A DNA stretch of 34,381 nt from an uncultured Bacteroides sp. (GCA_947176775.1 CAMWRY010000004.1:1-34381), one strand, 5' to 3'. Shown: positions 1-10,479, numbered from the stretch's first letter. The notes: generated by a model not told the origin, from the letters alone. Program-made: numbers and translations.

Positions 1-212
1 TTGTTGTAGGTCTTGTTGATGTCTTTTAGCTGTATCACGTTTTTTCTATTTATAGCTTTACTCTTACAAATTTTTAGTATTAGACGAGGCTCTGTTACGA
101 AAAGTTGCAAGTGTCGTGAACTTTTTCCAAAAAAGATTTTGCAATGTCGTTTTTCTTTGTGACTTTTGTAACCATGAATGAGATTTACTAACCCTTTAAA
201 AAATGTAATATC

Positions 213-1193
213 ATGAATTCAAACATGGAAAAGCCCTACGTAGTGGGCATTGACATAGGCGGAACAAACACCGTCTTTGGTATTGTAGACGCACGCGGAA
301 CGATTATTGCAAGCAGTTCCATCAAGACAGGCGCTTATGAAGACGTTAACGTTTATGTAGACGAAGTCTGCAAGAATCTGTTGCCGCTCATCATAGCCAA
401 CGGTGGCGTGGACAAAATAAAAGGTATCGGTATCGGTGCTCCTAACGGAAACTATTACAGCGGTACTATTGAATTTGCTCCCAACCTTCCTTGGAAAGGC
501 GTAATTCCTTTGGCTACTATGTTCGAGGAGCGCTTGGGCATCCCTGCCGCTCTGACCAACGATGCCAACGCTGCCGGTATCGGAGAAATGACCTACGGTG
601 CTGCTCGCGGTATGAAGGATTTCATTATGATTACCCTGGGTACCGGTGTAGGTAGCGGTATTGTTATCAACGGCCAGATGGTGTACGGCCATGACGGTTT
701 TGCCGGAGAGTTGGGACACACCATCATCCGTCGCGAAAACGGTCGTCTCTGCGGATGCGGACGCCACGGCTGTCTGGAGACTTACTGTTCGGCTACAGGT
801 GTGGCCCGTTCTGCACGCGAGTTCCTGACCAAGAGTACCGAGCCGAGCTTGCTGCGCGAGATTCCTGCGGAGAATATCACTTCTAAGGATGTATATGATG
901 CAGCTGTGAAGGGCGACAAGATAGCTCAGGACATCTTCGAGTTTACGGGCACCATCCTGGGTGAAGCTTTGGCTGATTTTATCGCTTTCTCCAGTCCGGA
1001 AGCTATCGTGCTTTTCGGCGGTCTGGCAAAGGCAGGCGACTATATCTTCAAGCCTATCCAGAAAGCCATTGATGCGAATGTCTTGAATATCTACAAAGGC
1101 AAGACCAAATTGCTGGCTTCTGAGTTGAAGGACTCTGATGCTGCTGTGCTGGGTGCCAGTGCATTGGGCTGGGAACTGAGAGATGTCAAATGA
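213..1193 (+). CDS. ROK family sugar kinase (glucokinase-like)
   Basis: 326-aa ORF; N-terminal GIDIGGTNT phosphate motif; ROK zinc-type motif GCGRHGCLE; GELGH motif. Confidence 0.93.
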   Translation: MNSNMEKPYVVGIDIGGTNTVFGIVDARGTIIASSSIKTGAYEDVNVYVDEVCKNLLPLIIANGGVDKIKGIGIGAPNGNYYSGTIEFAPNLPWKGVIPLATMFEERLGIPAALTNDANAAGIGEMTYGAARGMKDFIMITLGTGVGSGIVINGQMVYGHDGFAGELGHTIIRRENGRLCGCGRHGCLETYCSATGVARSAREFLTKSTEPSLLREIPAENITSKDVYDAAVKGDKIAQDIFEFTGTILGEALADFIAFSSPEAIVLFGGLAKAGDYIFKPIQKAIDANVLNIYKGKTKLLASELKDSDAAVLGASALGWELRDVK

Positions 1194-1210
1194 CAGATAG
1201 TAGAAAACAT

Positions 1211-1241
1211 AAAAAAGGGGAGCCGAGAGCTTCCCTTTTTT
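1211..1241. terminator. Bidirectional intrinsic terminator between convergent ROK kinase and ABC ATPase genes
   Basis: AAAAAAGGGGAGC-CGAGA-GCTTCCCTTTTTT hairpin with A/T tracts on both sides, between convergent genes. Confidence 0.8.
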
Positions 1242-1268
1242 ATGGATATATTCATGGTTGCAGAGAGC

Positions 1269-1934
1269 CTATTCACGCACTATTTTGCCATCCAATAGGT
1301 AAATGATTCGATTGGCATAGTTGGCGTCTCTTTCTGAATGTGTAACCATTATAATGGTAGTTCCCTGTCTATTAAGATTCTGAAGTAAGGACATTACTTC
1401 GGTGCCGTTTGCCGAATCTAAGTTGCCTGTCGGTTCGTCTGCTAAAATCAGAGGGCACTCCGTCACTGTGGCACGGGCAATGGCTACCCGTTGTTGTTGT
1501 CCCCCCGACAACTGCTGTGGGAGATGCCGGGCACGGTGGCTGATATTCATTCGCTCCAATACATTCATCACCTTTTGTGTCCGTTCAGCTTTTCGCATCC
1601 CTAGGTAAATCAAGGGCAGTTCCACGTTTTCGAAGACGGTTAATTCATCTATCAAATTGAAACTCTGAAAAACAAAGCCGATGTTTTTCTTGCGGAAATT
1701 GCTTAGTTGGCTCTCATTCATCTTAGTCATTTCTTTCTCATGGATAAAGTACTTGCCGGAAGTAGGCGTATCCAGTGTCCCTAAAATATTCAGCAGGGTC
1801 GATTTGCCGCATCCGGACGGTCCCATGATGGCAACAAACTCACCTTGCTCAATCTGTAGATTTACATTGTTCAGGGCTCTGGTTTGTACGTCTTCTGTAG
1901 TGAAGACCATAGAGAGATTTTCTGTTTTAATCAT
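1269..1934 (-). CDS. ABC transporter ATP-binding protein (MacB/LolD type)
   Basis: Walker [10 protein letters not shown], signature [14 protein letters not shown], Walker [14 protein letters not shown]. Confidence 0.95.
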   Translation of the reverse strand: MIKTENLSMVFTTEDVQTRALNNVNLQIEQGEFVAIMGPSGCGKSTLLNILGTLDTPTSGKYFIHEKEMTKMNESQLSNFRKKNIGFVFQSFNLIDELTVFENVELPLIYLGMRKAERTQKVMNVLERMNISHRARHLPQQLSGGQQQRVAIARATVTECPLILADEPTGNLDSANGTEVMSLLQNLNRQGTTIIMVTHSERDANYANRIIYLLDGKIVRE

Positions 1935-1951
1935 ATTGTTAACGATTTGAA

Positions 1952-4357
1952 TTATTCATTTCTTAAAATACGCATGGGTTTCAAGCGAATCACACGCCAA
2001 ACTTGGCGAGCCACGGTCAATAGGGCAACGCACATCATCCCTGCAAATGCCAGCATATATCCCCACCAAGGCAATGTAATGTGGAACGCATAACTCTTGA
2101 GCCATTCGTCCATCAGGAGCATGGATATAGGTGTCCCCAATGCTGTCGCCAATAGGGTAAGCAGTATCAATTCCCGTGTCAAAACCATGAAAAGACTTTT
2201 TTTGTTGGCTCCTAAAACCTTCCTGATGCCGATTTCCTTCACACGCGCCATTGTGGAAAAGAGCGTCATAATCCACAGCCCTAAGCAGGCTACAAATATC
2301 GCAAGCAGCGATGCGTAAGTGAAAATCCGGCTGAAATTGCGGTCGGACTTGTATAATTCATGATTGTAATCGCTCAGCCTGAAATAGGAGAAAACAGCTG
2401 TTGGAAAATAGGTCTTATATATGTGTTCTATTTCGGCAAGCCGTTTGGAGTCTATGTTACTCTTTAGCTTAATGGAGACGTAGGGCGTCGCAATAATAGG
2501 TACACGCTCTTTTATGAAAAACATGATGGGCTTATAGGGTTCGGCAAGCGATTGCTGATGGTAGTTTCTTACAACGCCAATGACCTCTAACGGCTCTTTG
2601 AGTACCTCCATGGCCAACTGCTTGCCCAAGGCTTCTTCCGAAGAGGTGTATCCGAGCAATCGGGCAGCTTCCTCATTCAGAACCACCTTATTCTGCTCAT
2701 TCCCATATTCTTCAGAGAAAAAACGGCCGCAAAGAAGTTCCGGAGTGTATAGGTCCAAATAATCAAAATCGACTGCAAACATTTGTATCAGTTTTATTTC
2801 GGAAATATCACTTCCATAAGGACGGTTCGTGAAGTAATTGGCAACTTCTATGCCCGGTACGGCACCCGATACGGCCACATGGCTTATGTAGGATTCCTGT
2901 TCCAACCTTTTTTTAAAGTTCCTCATTCGCACAGCCATGTTTTCTGTCAAGGCCGGATGCTTCAATACCAATACCCGGGCAAATGTATCCGAAGAGGTTG
3001 TCTGTTGCATGTAATCTATCTGTTTCATTACTACAAATGTACCCGAAACCAGCATGAATGAAGCCATGAATTGGCAGACAAGCAATAGCTTCCTTATCCT
3101 GTTTCCTTTACGACTATGCAGCAACTTGCCGCGCATGATGTCCGAAGGCTTAATACGGGTAAGTAGGAATGATGGATATAAACCGATGAAGAGAGTTCCG
3201 CAGGCAAATATCATGAATACCATGCCCCAACATTCCAATGACGTGAATACATCGAATGCAAAATCTTGCCCAACCCAACGGGAAACTACCGGCAGCAAGA
3301 CCTCTATCCACCCGAATGCCAGAATGAGTGCCAGTAGATTGAATAATCCGGCTTCCAATAATCCTTGTATGATAATTTGGCGGCGAGACGCCCCGAACAC
3401 TTTGCGCAGCCCAAATTCTCTTCCCCGTTCCAAATAGCGAGCAATAGTCAAGTTCAAAGCATTGCCCCAACCGATTAACAGTAGAGCCACCACCATGATT
3501 GAAAGAATATGAATGGCGCTTCTGCTTCCTTTTTCCTCTTTCTCATAAGATTTGCGAGGAGTCAAGTGTATATCTTTTAAAGGAATCAGCTCGATTCTCC
3601 AATCTTTATGTTTTAATGCGGCTGTTTTGTACTTCTGCGAGATTGCCCGAAAGGCCTCCTCGATGTCGTGGGGATCTTTGTCCGCTTCAAGGCGGATGTA
3701 TGTATATACGCCATGGATATACCAGATGTCGCGCCGCGCTTCCGGAATAGAGGCATACGACAGCAAGAAGTCATAGCGAAGATGAGAGTTGTACGGCATA
3801 TCGGCAATAACTCCCGTGACTTCAAAATGCTGTTCCGATGAAGGAGTCTTGAAGGTTAAGATTTTACCGATAGGGTCGCTATCTGCAAAATAACGATGGG
3901 CGGCACTTGCTGTAATCACAACAGTGTTAGGACGAACCAGTTGGCCGCTCTTTTCTCCTTTGATTATAGGAAAGTTGAACAGGTCGAAAAAGGAAGGTTC
4001 CGTATAGCAATAACGTTCTTCTATAAACTGGCGGTCGTTATAGGTCACTTCTTGTTCGCGATCTTGCGCGGTCACTCTGACGTACTGTTCGATGCCGGGA
4101 ATCTCGCGTGCCATGACAGGAGCGTGGCCGAATGTCGTTGTCGCCCAGTTGTCCGTCAACAGTTCCCCTTCATAAAGGCGGCTCTCTGCACGATACATCC
4201 GGTTCCCCTCATGAAACGAGTCGAAACTTAATTCAAATCTCACATAAAATAGGATGAATAAAGCCGCACCGATACACACGGAAAGGCCCAATACATTAAG
4301 AGCAGAAAGGGATTTCTTCGCTCGCTGACTTTTGATAATCTGTGAAAAATACTCCAT
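1952..4357 (-). CDS. ABC transporter permease, FtsX/MacB-like with periplasmic core domains
   Basis: 801-aa ORF; two FtsX-like segments (REFGLRKVFGASRRQI and KEIGIRKVLGANKKSL), multiple TM stretches; in operon with ATPase and adaptor. Start overlaps the upstream stop (TAATG). Confidence 0.92.
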   Translation of the reverse strand: MEYFSQIIKSQRAKKSLSALNVLGLSVCIGAALFILFYVRFELSFDSFHEGNRMYRAESRLYEGELLTDNWATTTFGHAPVMAREIPGIEQYVRVTAQDREQEVTYNDRQFIEERYCYTEPSFFDLFNFPIIKGEKSGQLVRPNTVVITASAAHRYFADSDPIGKILTFKTPSSEQHFEVTGVIADMPYNSHLRYDFLLSYASIPEARRDIWYIHGVYTYIRLEADKDPHDIEEAFRAISQKYKTAALKHKDWRIELIPLKDIHLTPRKSYEKEEKGSRSAIHILSIMVVALLLIGWGNALNLTIARYLERGREFGLRKVFGASRRQIIIQGLLEAGLFNLLALILAFGWIEVLLPVVSRWVGQDFAFDVFTSLECWGMVFMIFACGTLFIGLYPSFLLTRIKPSDIMRGKLLHSRKGNRIRKLLLVCQFMASFMLVSGTFVVMKQIDYMQQTTSSDTFARVLVLKHPALTENMAVRMRNFKKRLEQESYISHVAVSGAVPGIEVANYFTNRPYGSDISEIKLIQMFAVDFDYLDLYTPELLCGRFFSEEYGNEQNKVVLNEEAARLLGYTSSEEALGKQLAMEVLKEPLEVIGVVRNYHQQSLAEPYKPIMFFIKERVPIIATPYVSIKLKSNIDSKRLAEIEHIYKTYFPTAVFSYFRLSDYNHELYKSDRNFSRIFTYASLLAIFVACLGLWIMTLFSTMARVKEIGIRKVLGANKKSLFMVLTRELILLTLLATALGTPISMLLMDEWLKSYAFHITLPWWGYMLAFAGMMCVALLTVARQVWRVIRLKPMRILRNE

Positions 4358-5631
4358 TATTGTAAATTTAGACGTTCGTTTTTTCCAAATAAATCATATC
4401 CGGAAATAATAATTTTCTCACCGGGATGCAAACCTTCCAATACTTCGTAGTGCAAAGGATTCTGGCGGCCTAAGCTTACGCGACGGCGATGCGCAGTGCT
4501 TTCTTTTTCATCGACTACATACACATACTCGCCGCCACTCGACTGATAAAAACTTCCACGTGGAATAAGGACCGCCTGTACCGGATCGCCAAGTTGCAAA
4601 TCTAAGTGATAAGTTTGTCCGGAACGAATATTTGCCGGTCTATTCGAAATAAAATGCAAATCGGTCCGGAATTGTCCATTTTGTACTTCCGGGTACACTT
4701 TGGTCATTTTCATGTTGTATGTTTGCCCTTCACGCTCAAAGCTGGCAGAAAGTCCGGGGTGAATGCGCTCTACATAGTGTTCGTCTATGGAAGCTTCGAC
4801 TTTCAGCTCCGGGGTAATAATCTGCCCAATGCGTTCGCCTTGGGATATCGATTGCCCTACTTGCGCTTCTATATTTCCTACTTGCCCGTCGACGGGGGCT
4901 TTTATCTTTAGGTTTTCCAAACGCTCGCGCACGAGCCAAAGGCTTTTCTTTATATTTTGGATATTTTCGTTTAGACTTTGAAGCTGGTTGTCGCGCAGCT
5001 GCACGTCCTGTTCTATTCTTTCATCCAAGACCTTCAGTTGTTCGGATGCAGAACTGTACTCTTCCTGAGCTTGCAGGTGGTCTTCGCGCGACACTAGGTG
5101 CTTCTTGTATAAATGCGAATACTGTTCAAAACGGCGTTTCTTCTGCACTAGGTCTTTGTGTAATGCAATACGTTCTTGTTTCAGGCGAAGATGTTCTTGT
5201 TCCATATAGAGGCGCGTATTGCGAAGTTCATTTTCTTGATAAGCCAAGTTTGCCTCACTTTGTAAAATCCCGATATTCAGTAGCGGATTGCTGAGGCGAA
5301 TAATGACATCTCCGGCCTTTACGTGTGCGCCTTCCTCTATTAAACGCTCTTCCACGCGTCCGCCCTCTATGGCATCAAGGTAAATGATATGGTCAGGGAT
5401 GACCTGTCCCACTACCCGGATGTAATCGTTAAATTCTCCTTTTTTTACAGTGGCAATGGTTATGTTATTCTTGTTTACGTTCATGGAAGAAGAGGTATCA
5501 CGGAATACGAGCCACAGCAGACCCATAAAAGCGATAACCGTCCCCATTGTGATATAGATGAATCTTCTCGAAAACCGGGATGTTGGTTCGATTCTCGTAT
5601 CCATGCCGTTATAATCTATCTGCTTCATCAT
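4357..5631 (-). CDS. HlyD/MacA-like periplasmic adaptor (membrane fusion) protein
   Basis: 424 aa; single N-terminal TM, barrel-sandwich motifs (IKAPVDGQVGNIEAQVGQSISQGERIG), long coiled coil. Confidence 0.92.
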   Translation of the reverse strand: MMKQIDYNGMDTRIEPTSRFSRRFIYITMGTVIAFMGLLWLVFRDTSSSMNVNKNNITIATVKKGEFNDYIRVVGQVIPDHIIYLDAIEGGRVEERLIEEGAHVKAGDVIIRLSNPLLNIGILQSEANLAYQENELRNTRLYMEQEHLRLKQERIALHKDLVQKKRRFEQYSHLYKKHLVSREDHLQAQEEYSSASEQLKVLDERIEQDVQLRDNQLQSLNENIQNIKKSLWLVRERLENLKIKAPVDGQVGNIEAQVGQSISQGERIGQIITPELKVEASIDEHYVERIHPGLSASFEREGQTYNMKMTKVYPEVQNGQFRTDLHFISNRPANIRSGQTYHLDLQLGDPVQAVLIPRGSFYQSSGGEYVYVVDEKESTAHRRRVSLGRQNPLHYEVLEGLHPGEKIIISGYDLFGKNERLNLQ

Positions 5632-5663
5632 TCTCTTTTTTGGGATTTGATAGTGGGTTGTGG

Positions 5664-7016
5664 TTATAGGAATGTCCCCTTTTGATAGAACCGTATCATT
5701 CTCTTTTTCAATTTATATTGTAGCTTGGTGCGTACCATTTCTGTTTTACCTCGTATGTACCGGTTACGCTTTTCTAACAATTCAAACACGGATATCATAC
5801 CTTCTTTCCATTTTTCTTCCCCCTCTTTCCAGGTGATAGAATCTGCGCGAAGCTGTTCTTTTGCCAATTGATGTTCCTGATGTGCAGCCATAAAAGAAAG
5901 ATGCGCTTCATGAATTCTTTCATAGAGTGATAAACGCTTTTGTTCGTTTTCGTTCTCTACTTGTTGCAAGCGAAGTTTTCCTTTCCTTATACTTCCAAAG
6001 TGGGATAAGCCGCTGAATAAGGGTAAAGATACGCATATTCCAATATACTTATTCATGTTGCGATTTAATTGTTCTCGAAATGGAGCCATACTTCCATAAT
6101 CATTTTTCTCTGTATCATAATACCCTGTATTCAAGTTAAACTCCATACGAATAGATGGATATAAAGCCCCATTGGCCATGGATGCTGATTCGCGAGAAGC
6201 CTTCTCTTTCATTTTCATGATGTGAAATTCTGGAAGAATTGCTTCGGAAGCAGAATAAAGCTCATCAAAATTCAAAGGACATGCGGTTGTTTCCATAGCT
6301 TCGTCTGCTATAAGTACAGACAGTGTATCGGCTTCTTTCATGTTCATGAGTTCTTTAAGCGCCCATAAAGAAAGATGCCGGCTGTTTGATTTCACAGTTT
6401 CTTGGTAGATGTCTGATTGCAGCCTTGCTTTTACTTCTTGTAGGTCAGCATGAGAACGCATCCCTAATTCTACATATTCCCTTATCTGTTCGCAATAATA
6501 TTCACTAAGCTTTCGTTGTTCAATGGCGAGTCCGTGTATTTCTTTATCAAAACAGTAGCGATAGAATGCTTCGAGTACTTCAAATGCCAAGCGGTTTTCT
6601 TCCACTTTGCTTGCAAGTTTACTGATTCTCTTATTCCATTTGTAAAACTGCAATCTATGAATACGTGAAAACCCTTCAAATATGGGAAGGGAAATGTTCA
6701 GGGCAATTGTACCTTCTAAAAAGGATTCAGAAGTGTATTGGTTCGTTCGCGGATCTATGGAATGCCCGAACTGCTTGCCCAATGCACCGATGGTATGGAT
6801 GGAAGGCAGGAAACTCCCATAGGCAGTTACTATATCCGCATTAGCCATCTTCGCGTCTAATTGCTTGTTTCGTATCCGGAGGTTGTGTTCAATGGCATAA
6901 ACTATACATTCATCTTCAGTCCATCCGGATTGAGCTTTACAGTTTTCGGGCGCGGCCGAACAACAGGTTGATAAAAAAATCAATAAACTTTGTTTGATGG
7001 ATGTTTTAGCATTCAT
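5664..7016 (-). CDS. TolC-like outer membrane efflux protein
   Basis: 450 aa, signal peptide, alpha-helical OEP-like repeats; first gene of the efflux operon. Confidence 0.88.
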   Translation of the reverse strand: MNAKTSIKQSLLIFLSTCCSAAPENCKAQSGWTEDECIVYAIEHNLRIRNKQLDAKMANADIVTAYGSFLPSIHTIGALGKQFGHSIDPRTNQYTSESFLEGTIALNISLPIFEGFSRIHRLQFYKWNKRISKLASKVEENRLAFEVLEAFYRYCFDKEIHGLAIEQRKLSEYYCEQIREYVELGMRSHADLQEVKARLQSDIYQETVKSNSRHLSLWALKELMNMKEADTLSVLIADEAMETTACPLNFDELYSASEAILPEFHIMKMKEKASRESASMANGALYPSIRMEFNLNTGYYDTEKNDYGSMAPFREQLNRNMNKYIGICVSLPLFSGLSHFGSIRKGKLRLQQVENENEQKRLSLYERIHEAHLSFMAAHQEHQLAKEQLRADSITWKEGEEKWKEGMISVFELLEKRNRYIRGKTEMVRTKLQYKLKKRMIRFYQKGTFL

Positions 7017-7054
7017 ATCAGTTACTTCACAGGATTATGTTTCTCCTTTCATTA

Positions 7055-7070
7055 AGCAAATCGTATGCCA
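7055..7070 (-). promoter_or_regulatory. Sigma-54 (RpoN) -24/-12 promoter of the efflux operon
   Basis: Minus strand reads TGGCATACGATTTGCT, matching TGGCAYR-N4-TTGCW with correct spacing, ~40 bp upstream of the TolC-like ATG and next to an NtrC-type activator gene. Confidence 0.85.
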
Positions 7071-7121
7071 GTATTTTAATTAATTGATAGTGAATGAACT
7101 ATTGGTTTATCAAAAGATGAA

Positions 7122-7162
7122 ATGTCCATTTTGTTGACGCTGAAACGTCCACCTTTTTGACG
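7122..7162. promoter_or_regulatory. Candidate upstream activator sequences (two tandem sites) for the adjacent NtrC-type regulator
   Basis: ATGTCCATTTTGTTGACG (7122-7139) and ACGTCCACCTTTTTGACG (7145-7162): 14/18 identical, starts 23 bp apart, ~50-95 bp upstream of the -24 element. Confidence 0.6.
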
Positions 7163-7372
7163 TTACAGGGTTTGTTCTCTCATCTTGGTTTCTCCTCCCT
7201 CAATCTGTTCCATCGGACATCGGAAATTGGGTTTCCACCGCTGCCAATGTACGATGTATTGCCACGCAAACAGAGTAGGGGAGAATAATAAAATTCCGAA
7301 TGTGTCAAATAATTAGGCGTTTTTTTTGTTCGCTACCTATAAAACCGATACTTTTACTCTTAAAAAAAGCGT

Positions 7373-8707
7373 ATGCAAGCCCGTACAATCTTAATTGTGG
7401 ATGACAATAAAAGTGTATTAACTTCTCTGGAATTGCTTTTGGAAAGGGAATTTGAAAAGATAGAAACAGTATCCGACCCCAATCGGATATTTCCTATGTT
7501 AGAAAAGTCCGTAGTTGATCTAATCATCTTGGATATGAATTTTTCCGTAGGTTTCAATACAGGCAACGAAGGCTTGTTTTGGCTTCAGCGCATACACGAG
7601 GTTAAACCGGAACTGCCTGTTATCATGCTGACGGCTTATGGGGATGTGGACCTTGCAGTGAAATCCTTGAAAAGTGGAGCGGCGGATTTTATATTGAAGC
7701 CTTGGAATAATGACAGCCTGATAGAAAAAGTACGTGCCACGCTCCGTGAAACAAAAAATAAGCTACCAGGCAAACCCTTTAAAGGCTCCGGTGGACCGGC
7801 AATGATTGTGGGCCATTCTCCGGCAATGATGAAAATCATTAAACTTATGACCAAAGTTGCAAAGACAGATGCCAACCTCTTGATTTATGGTGAAAATGGC
7901 ACAGGCAAAGAAATGCTGGCCCGTGAGATTCATCGTCTGTCGCTTCGCGGCCGCCATGAAATGTTGCATGTAGATATGGGGGCTATCAGCGAGTCGCTAT
8001 TTGAAAGTGAACTGTTTGGGCATGAGAAAGGGGCTTTTACGGATGCCTACGAGAGCAGGATGGGTAAGTTTGAGGCGGCAAATGGCAGTACGCTTTTCCT
8101 TGACGAAATAGGAAATCTGTCGTTAGGGATGCAGGCAAAGCTACTGGTTGCTTTGCAAAACAGAGAAATAACCCGTCTTGGAAGCAACAAAAGAATTCCC
8201 ATTGACATACGGTTGATTGCTGCCACCAATCGTGATTTGCATGAGATGGTGAAGCAGGCTCGTTTTCGCGAAGATTTGTTTTATCGTATCAACACGATAC
8301 AGATAGAAATTCCTCCTTTGCGGCATCGGAAGGAGGACATCGCTATTCTTGCAGATTATTTCTTGAAAAAATATGCCAATCAGTATAAACGGCCGGGGCT
8401 GACCTTGCATCCTAAAACCATCCAAAAGTTGGAGAGCCATCACTGGCCGGGAAATATCCGGGAATTGCAATATACGATTGAAAAGGCTGTGATTTTAGCG
8501 GAAAAGGAGGTCATTAAATCCTCTGAGCTATCCTTGCACTCCGACAAAACAGGCTCCTTTGATAAAGTCCCGAATTTGAAAGAGGTGGAAAGAAAAGCGA
8601 TATTGACAGCCATATCCCAAAATGCGGAGAACTTGACAGCCACGGCCGAACAGTTGGGCATCAGCAGGCAAACTTTGTATAACAAATTGAAGCGTTTTAA
8701 TTTCTAA
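7373..8707 (+). CDS. Sigma-54-dependent NtrC-family response regulator (REC-AAA+-HTH_8)
   Basis: Receiver domain (LIVDDNKSVL...LIILDMNF), AAA+ Walker A GENGTGKE, GAFTDA loop, LFLDEIGNL, C-terminal Fis-type HTH (ENLTATAEQLGISRQTLYNKLKRF). Confidence 0.96.
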   Translation: MQARTILIVDDNKSVLTSLELLLEREFEKIETVSDPNRIFPMLEKSVVDLIILDMNFSVGFNTGNEGLFWLQRIHEVKPELPVIMLTAYGDVDLAVKSLKSGAADFILKPWNNDSLIEKVRATLRETKNKLPGKPFKGSGGPAMIVGHSPAMMKIIKLMTKVAKTDANLLIYGENGTGKEMLAREIHRLSLRGRHEMLHVDMGAISESLFESELFGHEKGAFTDAYESRMGKFEAANGSTLFLDEIGNLSLGMQAKLLVALQNREITRLGSNKRIPIDIRLIAATNRDLHEMVKQARFREDLFYRINTIQIEIPPLRHRKEDIAILADYFLKKYANQYKRPGLTLHPKTIQKLESHHWPGNIRELQYTIEKAVILAEKEVIKSSELSLHSDKTGSFDKVPNLKEVERKAILTAISQNAENLTATAEQLGISRQTLYNKLKRFNF

Positions 8708-8713
8708 GAGCCG

Positions 8714-9769
8714 ATGTTCAGTACTCGTTTATACATACATGTTCTTTTATTCGTAGTGCTTATTGTCCTGACGTTCGGACTTGGGCTGGCCGGTATTATC
8801 TCAAAACGAGCCATCATACTGGGAACGGTTACTCTTCTAATGGCTCTTTGGCTTATCGGTCTGCTCGTCCGCTACCTGAATACCTACAATCGGAAAATAA
8901 AACTCTTTTTTGATTCGATAGAAGACAGTGAATCCATGCTTTATTTCCCGGAAAATAGAGGTACCCAAGAACAGCGTTATCTATATGCCTCTTTCAACAG
9001 GATATACGCATTGCTGGCGGAACATAAGAAAAATGAGTTTGAGCGCAGGCTGCATCAGAAAGAATATGAGTCTTGGGAAAAGCTTATTCGGGTATTGACC
9101 CATGAAATCATGAATTCCATCACTCCTATCGTCTCACTCTCTGAGACGCTTCTTTCTTATTTTCCGACGTCACACTCCAACGACCGGATAGACCTTACTA
9201 TCGCAAAAACCATACGTGGCCTGGAAGCTATTAGAAGCCAAGGGCAAAACTTAATCAGTTTTACGGAGTCATACAGACAATTCACTGGTTTGAAGCAGCC
9301 GGAATTCACTTATTTCTCTTTAACGGATTTGTTACAAAACATTCAGATACTGTATCAGGAAGATTTGTTGCGCCGGCACATTGACTTTTCTGTCGATCTT
9401 TTTCAACCGGATATACAAGTTTATGCCGACGAGAAAATGCTATCGCAAGTTTTAATCAATCTACTAAAAAACTCCATACAAGCCTTTGCAGAGCAACCAG
9501 ATAAGAAGATATGCATCCATGTACACCGCAGCGGAATGATGCTGTTTATAAAAGTGGCCGACAATGGCCCTGGCATTCCGTCCGGTTTGCTTGAAGATAT
9601 TTTTATTCCTTTTTTTACAACGAAAGCGAAAGGTAGCGGCATCGGTCTTAGTCTGTCTCGGCAGATGGTACGCATGCACGGTGGAGAGTTGTTCGTAGTC
9701 TCTCAGCCCTATTGTGAAACCTCGTTTACCATTTCCTTGCCATTGCATGGCGGTCGCCATGTGGTGTAG
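8714..9769 (+). CDS. NtrY-like sensor histidine kinase
   Basis: Two N-terminal TM segments, H-box LTHEIMNSITPI, HATPase motifs NLLKNSIQA, DNGPGIP, GSGIGLSLSRQMV; directly follows the response regulator. Confidence 0.95.
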   Translation: MFSTRLYIHVLLFVVLIVLTFGLGLAGIISKRAIILGTVTLLMALWLIGLLVRYLNTYNRKIKLFFDSIEDSESMLYFPENRGTQEQRYLYASFNRIYALLAEHKKNEFERRLHQKEYESWEKLIRVLTHEIMNSITPIVSLSETLLSYFPTSHSNDRIDLTIAKTIRGLEAIRSQGQNLISFTESYRQFTGLKQPEFTYFSLTDLLQNIQILYQEDLLRRHIDFSVDLFQPDIQVYADEKMLSQVLINLLKNSIQAFAEQPDKKICIHVHRSGMMLFIKVADNGPGIPSGLLEDIFIPFFTTKAKGSGIGLSLSRQMVRMHGGELFVVSQPYCETSFTISLPLHGGRHVV

Positions 9770-9795
9770 TTCGTCTCTTTTGGGGGGGGAAACGT

Positions 9796-9833
9796 AAAAA
9801 AGGGAAACCGACAACTGTCAGCTTCCCTTTTTT
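9796..9833. terminator. Bidirectional intrinsic terminator between sensor kinase and rplS
   Basis: AAAAAAGGGAA ... CTTCCCTTTTTT stem between convergent genes. Confidence 0.75.
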
Positions 9834-9855
9834 ATTTCGAAATAGGAGTCCGGTA

Positions 9856-10209
9856 TTAACCGTTAACTCTTTTTTCTTTGATTCTTGCTTTCTTACCGGT
9901 AAGAGCGCGCAGGTAGTACAGTTTAGCGCGACGAACCTTACCCACTTTGTTCACTTCGATGCTGTCGATAGCCGGTGATTCAATCGGGAAGATACGTTCT
10001 ACGCCTACGGTTCCTGACATCTTACGTACTGTAAAACGCTTCTTTTCTCCGTGGCCGGAAATCTTGATAACAACACCGCGGTACAACTGTACACGTTCCT
10101 TGTTACCTTCGACAATACGATATGCTACTGTCACAGTGTCACCTGCCTTGAAGCTCGGATGCTGCTTGCCGGTAGCAAATGCTTCTTCTGCAATTTTAAT
10201 TAAATCCAT
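9856..10209 (-). CDS. rplS: 50S ribosomal protein L19
   Basis: 117 aa; canonical L19 sequence ([13 protein letters not shown]...[10 protein letters not shown]...[16 protein letters not shown]...RRAKLYYLR). Confidence 0.98.
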   Translation of the reverse strand: MDLIKIAEEAFATGKQHPSFKAGDTVTVAYRIVEGNKERVQLYRGVVIKISGHGEKKRFTVRKMSGTVGVERIFPIESPAIDSIEVNKVGKVRRAKLYYLRALTGKKARIKEKRVNG

Positions 10210-10479
10210 TGTTTTTATTATTAAACTGTTTTATCGTTACAACGCAACATACCAGGCTTCTCTCTTGTGTCCTGACAGCGATTGCGCGAAAGCGGTGCAA
10301 AGGAACGAATTATTTGCCAGATACACAAACGTTTCAAGTATTTTTCTTGCATAAGCCCTGATAAATTCCCGTTTGTAGTATGCGCTAATTGCAAAAGAAG
10401 AAGTATATTTGTAACCTGTTGGCAGAACCGGATATGGGGCAAGTTTATGGTTAGTACCGTGTCGGCACCCTGTCTGGGG

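Noticed and set aside
219-767. 182-aa minus-strand ORF opposite the ROK kinase
   Set aside because: Overlaps a clear ROK kinase; low-information Ser/Val/His composition typical of an antisense shadow.
10404-10411. TATATTTG as promoter of the 5'-nucleotidase genes, which would place the 11-bp array in a 5' UTR
   Set aside because: Matches the -7 consensus, but no convincing -33 element at proper spacing and distance to the gene is 260 bp; kept only as a possibility.
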